In this document: in pieces, positions 18,718 through 26,845 of the stretch
Layout: each line of letters starts with the position of its first letter
Position numbering within the stretch: position 1 is the first letter of the stretch
DNA from: Clostridioides difficile
GTDB taxonomy: Bacteria; Bacillota; Clostridia; Peptostreptococcales; Peptostreptococcaceae
DNA length: 64,000 bases
Assembly: GCF_900243075.1 (NCBI RefSeq)
Contig: NZ_OEZH01000133.1
Span: 124,001-188,000, forward strand
Reading direction: 5' to 3'
Notes under the pieces: generated by a model
What the model saw: only the letters and a program-made list of their open reading frames with translations
Told to the model about the DNA's origin: nothing
Databases searched by the model: none
Translations under genes and position numbers: made by a program

Positions 18718-20139
18718 TTAACTTACTAATTTATGAGCATTTTGCTCTTTTATATCTTTAGCTTTTTTAAAAAATAAAAGTCCAAGGATTATTGCAACTA
18801 CAATACCTATTCCATTAGATATATTAACTGGAAGTCTAAATCCTTCTTTTGCCTGCATTATATAACTAAATGTTACTACAGTCATAAAAAGTGCTGGCAA
18901 TGTAGTTATGTAATGATTTTTATTTGCTTTAACCAAATACGCAGAACCAGTCCACAACATTATCATAGCAAGTGTTTGATTTGCCCAAGAGAAATATCTC
19001 CAAATTATATTAAAATCTATAAATGTAAGGGCTACCCCCACAGCAAATAATGGCAAAGCTATTAAAAATCTATTTTTAACTGCATCTTGATTATAATTCA
19101 TTGCATCAGCTATTGTTAATCTAGCACTTCTAAATGCTGTATCCCCTGAAGTTATAGGACATGCTACAACACCAAGTATGGCCAACGCTCCTCCAATAGG
19201 TCCCATTAATCCAACAGATACTGTATTTACAACAGTTGCTGCTCCACCATCATTAAATATTACATTAAGCTGAGGTATACCATGGAAATATGACATAGCT
19301 GCTGCTGCCCAAACTAAAGCTATTATTCCTTCTGCAACCATTGAACCATAGAATACTGGTCTTGCTTCACTCTCTTTTTCAACACATCTTGCCATAAGTG
19401 GTGATTGTGTTGCATGGAAACCTGATATTGCTCCACATGCTATTGTTATAAATAAATATGGAAATAAAGGTGTTCCATTTGGATTCATATTTTGTAAATT
19501 TATATTTGGTATATTATATCCCTTTATTATTAATCCTCCAGCTACACCAACTGCCATAATTAATAAAGCAGCTCCAAATAAAGGATATATTTTTCCAATT
19601 AACTTATCTATTGGTAAAACAGTAGCCATTATATAATAAAGAATTATTACTCCAACCCATATTTGTGTGTTTACTCCTGTCAATGTTTTTAGTAATCCTG
19701 CTGGACCTGTTACAAATACAACTCCAACTAATACCAAAAGAATAACACTAAATATTCTCATTGCTATTTTTGCACCATTTCCTAGATAAAGACCTACCAA
19801 CTCTGATGCAGATGTACCTTTGTTCTTCATTGATAAATATCCTGAAGTAAAATCATGTACTCCACCTGCAAATATTGTTCCAAATACAATCCATAAAAAT
19901 GCTGACGGTCCAAATAATGCACCTTGTATAGCTCCAAATATAGGACCTAATCCTGCGATATTTAAAAATTGAATTAAAAAGATTCTTTTCCATTTCATTG
20001 GAACATAGTCCACTCCATCTCTACAAGCTATAGCTGGAGTTTGATTTTTATCATTGATTCCAAAAACCTTTTCTACAAAAGTACCATAGATAAAATAACC
20101 TACTATAAGTACTACTATTGAACCTAAAAAACTTACCAT
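18718..20139 (-). CDS. cstA: CstA/BtsT family carbon starvation protein, probable pyruvate transporter
   Basis: This 473-residue, strongly hydrophobic protein has the CstA signatures ACRDGVDYVPM, FLNIAGLGPIFGAIQGALFGP and DFTSGYLSMKNKG in sense. E. coli CstA and BtsT take up pyruvate, and BtsT is induced by the pyruvate-sensing BtsS/BtsR pair. Here the carrier follows a LytS-type kinase and LytTR regulator, the same arrangement. The length is shorter than E. coli CstA (about 700 residues) and typical of the short Firmicute form. Paired 9-bp repeats lie upstream of its start. Confidence 0.9.
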   Translation of the reverse strand: MVSFLGSIVVLIVGYFIYGTFVEKVFGINDKNQTPAIACRDGVDYVPMKWKRIFLIQFLNIAGLGPIFGAIQGALFGPSAFLWIVFGTIFAGGVHDFTSGYLSMKNKGTSASELVGLYLGNGAKIAMRIFSVILLVLVGVVFVTGPAGLLKTLTGVNTQIWVGVIILYYIMATVLPIDKLIGKIYPLFGAALLIMAVGVAGGLIIKGYNIPNINLQNMNPNGTPLFPYLFITIACGAISGFHATQSPLMARCVEKESEARPVFYGSMVAEGIIALVWAAAAMSYFHGIPQLNVIFNDGGAATVVNTVSVGLMGPIGGALAILGVVACPITSGDTAFRSARLTIADAMNYNQDAVKNRFLIALPLFAVGVALTFIDFNIIWRYFSWANQTLAMIMLWTGSAYLVKANKNHYITTLPALFMTVVTFSYIMQAKEGFRLPVNISNGIGIVVAIILGLLFFKKAKDIKEQNAHKLVS

Positions 20140-20256
20140 AAATTCATCCCCTTAGTTTTTTGTATAATTGCTTTATAAATTTTTATAAGTTTGAGAAAAC
20201 TATTTCCAGTTCAAATGGTAATACTTTTTTGTACTAATATAAATGTTAATTACATC

Positions 20257-20277
20257 AAGTGCATGTTTAAGTACATG
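20257..20277 (-). promoter_or_regulatory. Candidate LytTR operator upstream of cstA
   Basis: On the minus strand two 9-bp repeats, CATGTACTT and CATGCACTT, are separated by AAA, giving a 12-bp period. LytTR regulators bind pairs of 9-bp direct repeats about one helical turn apart. The repeats lie 118-138 bases upstream of the cstA start and directly after the regulator gene. Confidence 0.5.
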
Positions 20278-20285
20278 AAATGACT

Positions 20286-21059
20286 TTATATATGCATTAA
20301 TAACCTGAATTCTTTTATTTTACTTCTACTTACAGTTACTTCATAATTACTGTTTTTTAACTTCAATATGTATGTATTATTAAACCATGGTATAATTTCT
20401 TTTACTTTGCTTAAATTCACGATATAAGACCTATGTGTTCTAAAAAATGTTTTATCATTTATAATATTTTCCACTTCTGATATACCTTCTTTTAATATAA
20501 ACTTTTCTTTTTCAGTATATATAAATGTCTGTCTTTCATTAGCTTCACAATAATATATATCATCAATATCTATTACAACCAACTTATCACCTTTCCAAAG
20601 GCTAATTTTATGTGTTATTTCTTCTATATTCTGATTTATTACATCTTTTTTATCCTTATGTAAATTACTATTGTCATTATATAGCTCAATATCACTCGTT
20701 TCACTATTTTCTAATTTATTCAACATAGAAATAATTCTCTCTTCAGAATAAGGCTTCAGTATATAATCAAATACACCTAAAGAAAAAGCATCTACTGCAT
20801 AATTTTCATACGCTGTTATAAAAACAATTTTTGGTTTTGATTTAAACTGATTTAATGTTTTTGCAAGTAACATTCCATCAAGATGAGGTATATTTATATC
20901 TAAAAAAATTACATCTATTTTATTTTCCTGAATAAAATCTAACACCTCTATACCATTAGTAAATTCACTTACTACCTCAATGTTACTTTTATTTTCAATA
21001 AAATATCTCAATTCCTTTCTTGCTGGAAACTCATCTTCCACTATTATAGCTCTCATCAT
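20286..21059 (-). CDS. LytTR family response regulator
   Basis: The 257-residue protein has an N-terminal receiver domain (IIVEDEFPARKEL, phosphorylation site Asp54 in IFLDINIPHLDG, conserved Lys in DYILKPYS). The C-terminal LytTR DNA-binding domain lies about 150-257 (KLVVIDIDDIYYCEANERQTFI, FFRTHRSYIVNL). It starts 1 base after the kinase gene ends and is followed by cstA, so it is the likely activator of cstA. It resembles BtsR/YpdB-type regulators; the stimulus is inferred to be pyruvate or a related metabolite. Confidence 0.92.
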   Translation of the reverse strand: MMRAIIVEDEFPARKELRYFIENKSNIEVVSEFTNGIEVLDFIQENKIDVIFLDINIPHLDGMLLAKTLNQFKSKPKIVFITAYENYAVDAFSLGVFDYILKPYSEERIISMLNKLENSETSDIELYNDNSNLHKDKKDVINQNIEEITHKISLWKGDKLVVIDIDDIYYCEANERQTFIYTEKEKFILKEGISEVENIINDKTFFRTHRSYIVNLSKVKEIIPWFNNTYILKLKNSNYEVTVSRSKIKEFRLLMHI

Positions 21060-21060
21060 T

Positions 21061-22263
21061 CTACTCCTTTACATAAAATACTATCAAAGTTCCATTGTCC
21101 GTTCTTCTCATATTTAATCCACTTCCGTACATCAACTTGAGTCTTAAATGTACATTATAAAGTCCAATCTTATTTTCTGGCATATTATCTTGATATACAT
21201 TATTTATAATCTCATCACTTATACCTACACCATTATCCTCAATTGATATTCTTACAGTATTTTCTAATGAATATGGCAACTTTTTTATAGATATTTTCAC
21301 TATACCAGCTCTACCACTTTCTAAAATCCCATGTATTATTGCATTTTCCACTAATGGCTGTATAATCAAGCTTGGAATCTTTATATTCACATCGTCTATA
21401 TCATAAAACACAGTTAGTAAGTCTCCAAATCTAGCCTTTTCTATCTCTACAAAAGATTTAACTTGCTCAATCTCTTTATTTATATCTATCAAATTATCAC
21501 TATATTCGAGATTATACCTTAAATAAGTTGATAAATTTATTATTAGTTCTCTGGCTTTATCTGGGCTAAATCTTATAAATGAAGCTATTGTGTTTAAGGA
21601 ATTAAACAGAAAATGCGGATTAATCTGTCTTTGAAGTGCTTTTATTTCTGCTTTATTTCTTGCTTCTATATCCTTTTTATCTTTTTCAATCCCTTCAACT
21701 ATGGATATAACAAATCCTATTCCAATCTGTCCAACTATTAAAGGTAAATATATTCCACCAATTATTTGAAGTGCTAAAGAATGTGGATGTGATATCAAAT
21801 ATATAAGTAGTATAGTAAAACTTTCAGAAACCATACCTACTAATATACCATATATTACCCTGTGTTGCTTTGGTATCCTTTTATATAAAAATCCTGATAA
21901 TACACCTGCTAGTATACTTGATAAAAGACATGGAACAGATGTTATACCTCCAATATCCATAAAGTATCTATGAATCCCCGAAAGAACGCCTGCTGTGATA
22001 CCTACCATTGGTCCAAATAAAATGCCTCCTGATACTATAGATATTATCCTAGTATTTACTATTGACCCCATATAATTTATACCATTATAAGTACCAAATA
22101 CGGCTAAAAAAGTAAAAACTAATGCTATACATACCAAATCATTAAAACTATATTTTTCTTTTTGAAATATTTGCTTAAATGTTTTTAGCTTTGTTATCAG
22201 AAGAAACAGCACCACAATAAGGCTTGTCTTTTCTATTAATGCTATTAAAATTGATGTTTTCAT
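21061..22263 (-). CDS. LytS-family sensor histidine kinase
   Basis: The 400-residue protein has an N-terminal 5TMR-LYT membrane domain (about 1-190) with NYMGSIVNTR, GPMVGITAGVLSGIHRY and a C-terminal kinase module. The phosphoacceptor is His217 in QINPHFLFNSLN, followed by an ATPase domain with PLVENAIIHG and EDNGVGI. Unlike E. coli BtsS (about 560 residues) there is no room for a GAF domain between membrane and kinase parts. It is transcribed ahead of the LytTR regulator and cstA and is their presumed sensor. An ATG at 22263 follows GAGGG. Confidence 0.92.
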   Translation of the reverse strand: MKTSILIALIEKTSLIVVLFLLITKLKTFKQIFQKEKYSFNDLVCIALVFTFLAVFGTYNGINYMGSIVNTRIISIVSGGILFGPMVGITAGVLSGIHRYFMDIGGITSVPCLLSSILAGVLSGFLYKRIPKQHRVIYGILVGMVSESFTILLIYLISHPHSLALQIIGGIYLPLIVGQIGIGFVISIVEGIEKDKKDIEARNKAEIKALQRQINPHFLFNSLNTIASFIRFSPDKARELIINLSTYLRYNLEYSDNLIDINKEIEQVKSFVEIEKARFGDLLTVFYDIDDVNIKIPSLIIQPLVENAIIHGILESGRAGIVKISIKKLPYSLENTVRISIEDNGVGISDEIINNVYQDNMPENKIGLYNVHLRLKLMYGSGLNMRRTDNGTLIVFYVKE

Positions 22264-22426
22264 ATTTTCCCTCTTAAAAATAAATCTTTACACACTTTAA
22301 ACTTATTATTTTTTATTATAAATTAAATTCATAAAAATAAATACCATAATTATTGTATCATATCACCTATATAAACATAAATTCATTTAATTATATAAAT
22401 TTAAAAAATGTTTTTTTGATATATTA

Positions 22427-22455
22427 TTGACAATTTTCATTATAAGAGTTAAAAT
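22427..22455 (+). promoter_or_regulatory. Promoter of a candidate small RNA
   Basis: TTGACA (22427-22432) and TAAAAT (22450-22455) are spaced by 17 bases. The nearest coding sequences on both sides run the other way, so this promoter would drive only the noncoding transcript ending at the terminator at 22635-22660. Confidence 0.65.
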
Positions 22456-22461
22456 TAACTC

Positions 22462-22660
22462 ATAAATTACATATTGGGTATAAAATATGATGTATGTTCG
22501 AAGTTAGTTCAGAAGGCTATGGTTTTCTGATTTTTTTATGCTCAGTAGTGATATGCAAAAAAGACAAAGTTAACATCAGTTAACTTTTACCTTTATTCTA
22601 CTTTCCCCAAAGTAAGAATAATCTAACCCCTTTGAGATGAGCAAAAGCTCATCTTTTTTT
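22462..22660 (+). ncRNA. Candidate structured small RNA, about 200 nt
   Basis: Downstream of a good promoter, four hairpins follow on the plus strand: TCAGAA/TTCTGA with seven T residues (22509-22537), a perfect AAAGTTAAC-ATCA-GTTAACTTT (22566-22587), TTATTCTACTTT-CCCC-AAAGTAAGAATAA (22593-22621), and a final terminator AGATGAGC/GCTCATCT with seven T residues (22635-22660). No open frame of note lies inside. The early hairpin could terminate a shorter form of about 75 nt. It occupies the gap between trpS and the LytS kinase. I do not recognise an RNA family. Confidence 0.55.
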
Positions 22661-22670
22661 ATTACAAAAA

Positions 22671-22795
22671 GATGCTGTCTCAAAATAGAGATAAACCTCT
22701 TTTTCACTGTTGAAATGATGAAAATATATTTGATTTCATACAAAAAGAGTGCCTCATGAACAAAAGTTCACTTTGAAACACTCTCTTTCCTATCA
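22671..22795. repeat. Dispersed hairpin repeat, copy 1
   Basis: About 120 bases match 49121-49236 closely: a stretch beginning at CAAAATAGAGATAA, a conserved GAAATGAT-AAAATATATTTGATTTC core, and a terminal hairpin GAGTGCCTCATGAAC / GTTCACTTTGAAACACTC. On the minus strand the hairpin is followed by T residues and serves as the trpS terminator. The outer end (GATGCTGTCTCAAAA) resembles an insertion-sequence end, suggesting a small nonautonomous element. Confidence 0.7.
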
Positions 22796-22850
22796 TATAC
22801 TTTTTTAGTAACTTTAAAATTTATTTACCAAATAAAGATAAATAATGCAA

Positions 22851-23852
22851 TTAATATCTTCTCTCTATAAATCCAACTTTTTTATAAACTTTTCTAAGAG
22901 TTTTTCTAGCTTGTTTTTCAGCTTTTTCTGCTCCCATACTATATATTTTTTCTAAATAATCTTTATTATTAAGAAGGTCAACATATTTTTCTCTTATAGG
23001 TCTTAGAGCTTCTGATACTACTTCAGCTACATCTTCTTTAAATACTCCATAACCCTTACCTTCATACATATTTACAATCTCTTCTACACTCTTTTTACTT
23101 AAATTAGAGTATATATCAAGTAAATTTTTAATACCAGGTTGTTCATCAGAGTATTTTACAACACCTAAAGAATCAGTAACACTTCTTTTTATCTTTCTCT
23201 TTATAGAATCTGAATCATCCGCCAATAATATAAATGCATTTTCATTTGAATCAGACTTACTCATTTTCTTAGTTGGCTCTTGCAAACTCATCACTCTTGC
23301 TCCACCTTTTGGGTAGTATCCTTCTGGAACTACAAAAGTAGGTGAAAATCTATTATTGAATCTATTTGCTAAATCACGAGCTAATTCTAAATGTTGCTTT
23401 TGGTCATCCCCAACTGGAACTAAATCAGTTTGATACAACAATATGTCAGCAGCCATAAGAACTGGATAAGTAAATAAACCTGCATTTAGATTTGCTTCAC
23501 TCTTTTGTGATTTATCCTTAAATTGAGTCATTCTACTCAATTCACCCATATAAGTCATAGTATTTAATACCCACATAAGTTCAACATGCTCTTTGACATG
23601 TGATTGTATAAATATAGTATTTTTTTCTGGGTCTAATCCACAAGCTATATATTGAGCAAGTAATTCTATAGCATTAGCTCTCAAAACTTTAGGGTCCTGA
23701 GGTACTGTTATTGCATGTAAATCAACTATACTATAATAGCAATCATAATTATCTTGAAGTTCAGTCCAGTTTTTTATAGCTCCTAAATAATTTCCTAAAG
23801 TCATTTTGCCTGATGGTTGTGCACCACTAAATATAACTTTTTTTTCACCCAT
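22851..23852 (-). CDS. trpS: Tryptophanyl-tRNA synthetase
   Basis: The 333-residue class I synthetase has the HIGH-equivalent PSGKMTLGNYLGA, the GDDQKQHLELARDLA substrate-site segment and KMSKS (KKMSKSD). It charges tRNA(Trp) in the cytoplasm. It follows mtnN after 24 bases and shares its tryptophan-specific T-box leader, so low charged tRNA(Trp) would raise expression. The terminator is supplied by the repeat at 22671-22795. Confidence 0.97.
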   Translation of the reverse strand: MGEKKVIFSGAQPSGKMTLGNYLGAIKNWTELQDNYDCYYSIVDLHAITVPQDPKVLRANAIELLAQYIACGLDPEKNTIFIQSHVKEHVELMWVLNTMTYMGELSRMTQFKDKSQKSEANLNAGLFTYPVLMAADILLYQTDLVPVGDDQKQHLELARDLANRFNNRFSPTFVVPEGYYPKGGARVMSLQEPTKKMSKSDSNENAFILLADDSDSIKRKIKRSVTDSLGVVKYSDEQPGIKNLLDIYSNLSKKSVEEIVNMYEGKGYGVFKEDVAEVVSEALRPIREKYVDLLNNKDYLEKIYSMGAEKAEKQARKTLRKVYKKVGFIERRY

Positions 23853-23876
23853 TTTCTTTGTACCCTCCTTATATAT

Positions 23877-24575
23877 TTATATTGATTTTAACATATTTAA
23901 AACTATATCTTTAGAATTATTGGCAGCATCATGTACAAATACATCATATGTAACATCAGCACTTCCATCTGCCTTATCGGACATTGCTCTTATTATTACG
24001 AATGGAGTATTATTTAAATAACATACATGCGCTATAGCTCCACCTTCCATTTCTCCACAATATCCACCAAAATCATTTACTAATTCTTCCTTTAATTCTT
24101 TAGAATTTATAAATTTGTCTCCTGTAACTACTCTTCCTTTCAATACTTTATGAGTTTTTACTTCTTCCACAGAAGATTTATAAGCAGCATCTATAAGTCT
24201 TTCATCTGCTTTAAATACAGAAGTCTTCATTCTTGGTATAACTCCCTTAGGGTCTCCAAATGCTGTAGTATCTACATCATACTGTATAGCATCAGTTGAT
24301 ATTACTATATCATTAACATCAAGTTTTTCATTTAAAGCTCCTGCAACACCTGTATTAACAATAGCATCAACTTTAAATTCGCTTATTAGTATCTGTGCAC
24401 AAAGAGCAGAATTAACCTTACCTATACCACACTTTACTAATACTACATTCTTACCTTTTAAAGTTCCCTTATAAAATTCTAAACTAGCTTTTTTTATAGT
24501 CTCTTTAATATCCATTAAATCAACTAAAATACTTACTTCTTCATCCATTGCACCTATAATTCCTATTACGTTCAT
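23877..24575 (-). CDS. mtnN: 5'-methylthioadenosine/S-adenosylhomocysteine nucleosidase
   Basis: The 232-residue protein begins MNVIGIIGAMDEEVSIL and shows NTGVAGAL and the active-site EMEGGAIAHVCYLNNTPFVIIRAMSDKAD with the catalytic Asp. It hydrolyses methylthioadenosine and S-adenosylhomocysteine to adenine and a thio-sugar, removing inhibitors of methylation. It is first in the operon with trpS and therefore lies directly behind the tryptophan T-box, an uncommon regulatory partner for this enzyme. Confidence 0.95.
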   Translation of the reverse strand: MNVIGIIGAMDEEVSILVDLMDIKETIKKASLEFYKGTLKGKNVVLVKCGIGKVNSALCAQILISEFKVDAIVNTGVAGALNEKLDVNDIVISTDAIQYDVDTTAFGDPKGVIPRMKTSVFKADERLIDAAYKSSVEEVKTHKVLKGRVVTGDKFINSKELKEELVNDFGGYCGEMEGGAIAHVCYLNNTPFVIIRAMSDKADGSADVTYDVFVHDAANNSKDIVLNMLKSI

Positions 24576-24604
24576 TTTTCCTCCTAAATTTTCTATATTA
24601 AAAA

Positions 24605-24825
24605 ATCCGTCCTAAATCAATAGGACGGATATATTTTCCGTGGTACCACCTAAATTTATATACATCCAAAATTGAATATATATATCTTAATATATGCTGT
24701 AACGTGCATACACGATATCAAATACTCTGTAATCTTAAATTACATTTCATTTTACTCCTCAAAGACCCATTCAATAAATACTTTTTATTAAGTTCTCAGC
24801 ATCCTTAATTCTCTGTGTAAAAATA
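24605..24825 (-). promoter_or_regulatory. Tryptophan T-box leader of mtnN-trpS
   Basis: On the minus strand the stem I sequences AGAGAATTAAGGATGCTGAG are followed by GAATGGGTC, where TGG (24769-24767) is in the specifier position. Then come the T-box core GGTGGTACCACGG (24650-24638) and a terminator ATCCGTCCTA/TAGGACGGAT (24605-24630) ending in T residues. The core pairs with uncharged tRNA to prevent termination. The TGG specifier matches the downstream trpS. Confidence 0.93.
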
Positions 24826-24878
24826 TATTTATTTACTATTTCTTATCCCAGGATTTAATTTATTAATTTCTTTATTTT

Positions 24879-24907
24879 ATAATATTCCTTACATTATAAA
24901 TTGTCAA
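24879..24907 (-). promoter_or_regulatory. Promoter of the mtnN-trpS T-box leader
   Basis: On the minus strand TTGACA (24907-24902) is followed by 17 bases and TATTAT (24884-24879). This is a near-consensus SigA promoter immediately upstream of the T-box. Confidence 0.75.
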
Positions 24908-24948
24908 CTATATATTATAATATCCAAAATAAATTTTTAAAATACATT

Positions 24949-26352
24949 TTATTTAGCTGTTTTCTTTTCATATCTACTCCATAACCATAGTCCAGATAAT
25001 ATAACTAGAAGACCTCCACCAATCATCTCTATCTCATATATAATATTTTCAGCAAATGTAGGCATAACTGGAGCTGCAGATAATAATATACCAACTACAG
25101 TTACAGTTAGAACCATTTTTGCTAAACCTATACAAGTACCTGTTGATTTTGCCATAGTATAAGGTCTAATTTCATCTGGTCTCTCTTTTCTTAGTTTAAT
25201 ATAAGAAGCATATAACAACACATATGGGAATAATGCAGTTAATGCTGTCATAGTTACAAGAACATTGTATATAGCATCAACAGAAGGCATTAATGTAGTA
25301 ACCAATAATATTATAGTAACTATTATTGCTTGAAGTATAACTGCTTTAGAAGGTATCTTGTGTTCATTTACTTCTACCAAACTATCAGGAAATACTCCCT
25401 TTTTAACGCTACCAAATAACATTTTTATTGGTGATGCTATGTAAAGAACTATTGCTCCTAATATTGAAAAAGCTATACCAAAAGCTATCAGTTGAACCAA
25501 CCAAGAACCGATTCCTAAAGATTCACAAACAACTGCAAGTGCATCTAACACACCTTTAGAAGCAGTAATTTGATCTGGTGGTATTATCATTGTTATTGCA
25601 ATTGAGCCTAATACGTACAACGAACCTACTATTCCAGCTGATATTAATATAGCTTTAGGGAAGTTCTTTTCAGGCTTATCTATTTCTGTTATAAAGTTAG
25701 CTGAAGTTTCTGCTCCTGCTAAACCAAACATTATAGCCGATATAGCAACAAATGCATCCATATTAAGTTTTGGAGTCATTGAAGCTATTGTGTATGTTGA
25801 AGCTATATCATGTTTTTTAAGTACAAACACTGCTACAAATGAAAATATTATAAGTATAGCACTTGGTATTGTTGAACCTAATGCACCTGTATTAGTAAAT
25901 ATCTTTGTAAAACTTATTCCTTTAGTTGCTATAAGAGATAATGCCCAGAATATTATTAAAGATAGTATAAGTACAAACATCTTATTATCTGCAAGTGCTG
26001 GATTTCCTATTGTATAAGAAACATTTACTGCTAAAAATGTCAAGAATGAAGAATACCAGAATATTTTAGCTGTCCAGTTTAGCCAAGAAACTAAAAATCC
26101 ATATTTTTCTCCAAAGGCTTCCTTGACCCAATCATATAAACCTCCATCACCTTTTTGATATGTAGAAGCTAATTCAGCACAAACTAAAGCTCCTGGTACA
26201 AAATATATGAATGAGAATAATAACCACATAGGTATTGCACCTAATCCTAAACCAAAGCTTGATGCAGTAGACTTAGCTATCCATCTTATACCATATAAAG
26301 CTGATACATTCATAAATACCAAACTCCATAGGCCTATTTTTTTCTTTTCCAT
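24949..26352 (-). CDS. APC superfamily amino acid permease
   Basis: The 467-residue protein has about 12 membrane segments and the APC-type start GLWSLVFMNVSALYGIRWIAKSTASSFGLG in part, with FGLAGAETSANFITE in the core. It resembles glutamate/GABA antiporter-like members, but the substrate is unknown. It is a clear paralogue of the permease at 45537 (same start, same IPSKAVI/IPSNAVI and IIYEIEMIGGGL segments). It is divergent from an M24 peptidase gene, suggesting uptake of peptide-derived amino acids. The ribosome binding site is weak. Confidence 0.85.
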   Translation of the reverse strand: MEKKKIGLWSLVFMNVSALYGIRWIAKSTASSFGLGLGAIPMWLLFSFIYFVPGALVCAELASTYQKGDGGLYDWVKEAFGEKYGFLVSWLNWTAKIFWYSSFLTFLAVNVSYTIGNPALADNKMFVLILSLIIFWALSLIATKGISFTKIFTNTGALGSTIPSAILIIFSFVAVFVLKKHDIASTYTIASMTPKLNMDAFVAISAIMFGLAGAETSANFITEIDKPEKNFPKAILISAGIVGSLYVLGSIAITMIIPPDQITASKGVLDALAVVCESLGIGSWLVQLIAFGIAFSILGAIVLYIASPIKMLFGSVKKGVFPDSLVEVNEHKIPSKAVILQAIIVTIILLVTTLMPSVDAIYNVLVTMTALTALFPYVLLYASYIKLRKERPDEIRPYTMAKSTGTCIGLAKMVLTVTVVGILLSAAPVMPTFAENIIYEIEMIGGGLLVILSGLWLWSRYEKKTAK

Positions 26353-26385
26353 CCTAATTTAATTTCCCCTCTCTATTAATTATTT

Positions 26386-26504
26386 AAAATTTGATTTCAA
26401 AATTAATAAAATAGATTCATTATCATTAAAACAATAAATTTCAGAATATTCACACCATTAAAGGCATTTACTTATAAAATCTAAATACTTTGAAATCAAA
26501 TTTT
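26386..26504. promoter_or_regulatory. Inverted operator-like pair between permease and M24 peptidase
   Basis: AAAATTTGATTTCAAA (26386-26401) recurs in perfect inverted form as TTTGAAATCAAATTTT (26489-26504), 87 bases away. Each half is itself nearly palindromic (TTTGAtTTCAAA). The pair flanks the probable promoter region of the permease in a 493-base divergent gap and looks like two sites for one regulator. The rest of the gap, 26505-26845, is AT-rich with no recognised element. Confidence 0.5.
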
Positions 26505-26845
26505 ATTAAAAATGATAAACATTGAAAGTTTTACCACTTTAATTTTAATGATACTAAACTTTTAAAATTGTTTCAATATTATTTTAATATAAAATTTTAT
26601 TTATTATTTTTCATTACTATATAAAAATCTTAAATACACGACTTTATAAATTTTATTTACTATTTCTATAATATTTTCACAATAAAAAGTCTTTTATTTC
26701 TATTTTAATGTAAAAGTAATGATTAAATTTAATATAAAAACAATATACCAAAATTTTTTTATATTTCTAGAAGAAAAGTATACTATTTTTTGTTTAATAA
26801 TGCTAAAATTGATTTGTATTGAATTTTGATTAGGAGGAAATTATT

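Noticed and set aside
22462-22660. The structured transcript as a riboswitch or T-box
   Set aside because: No plus-strand gene follows within range, and the T-box core sequence is absent; a stand-alone RNA is the better reading.
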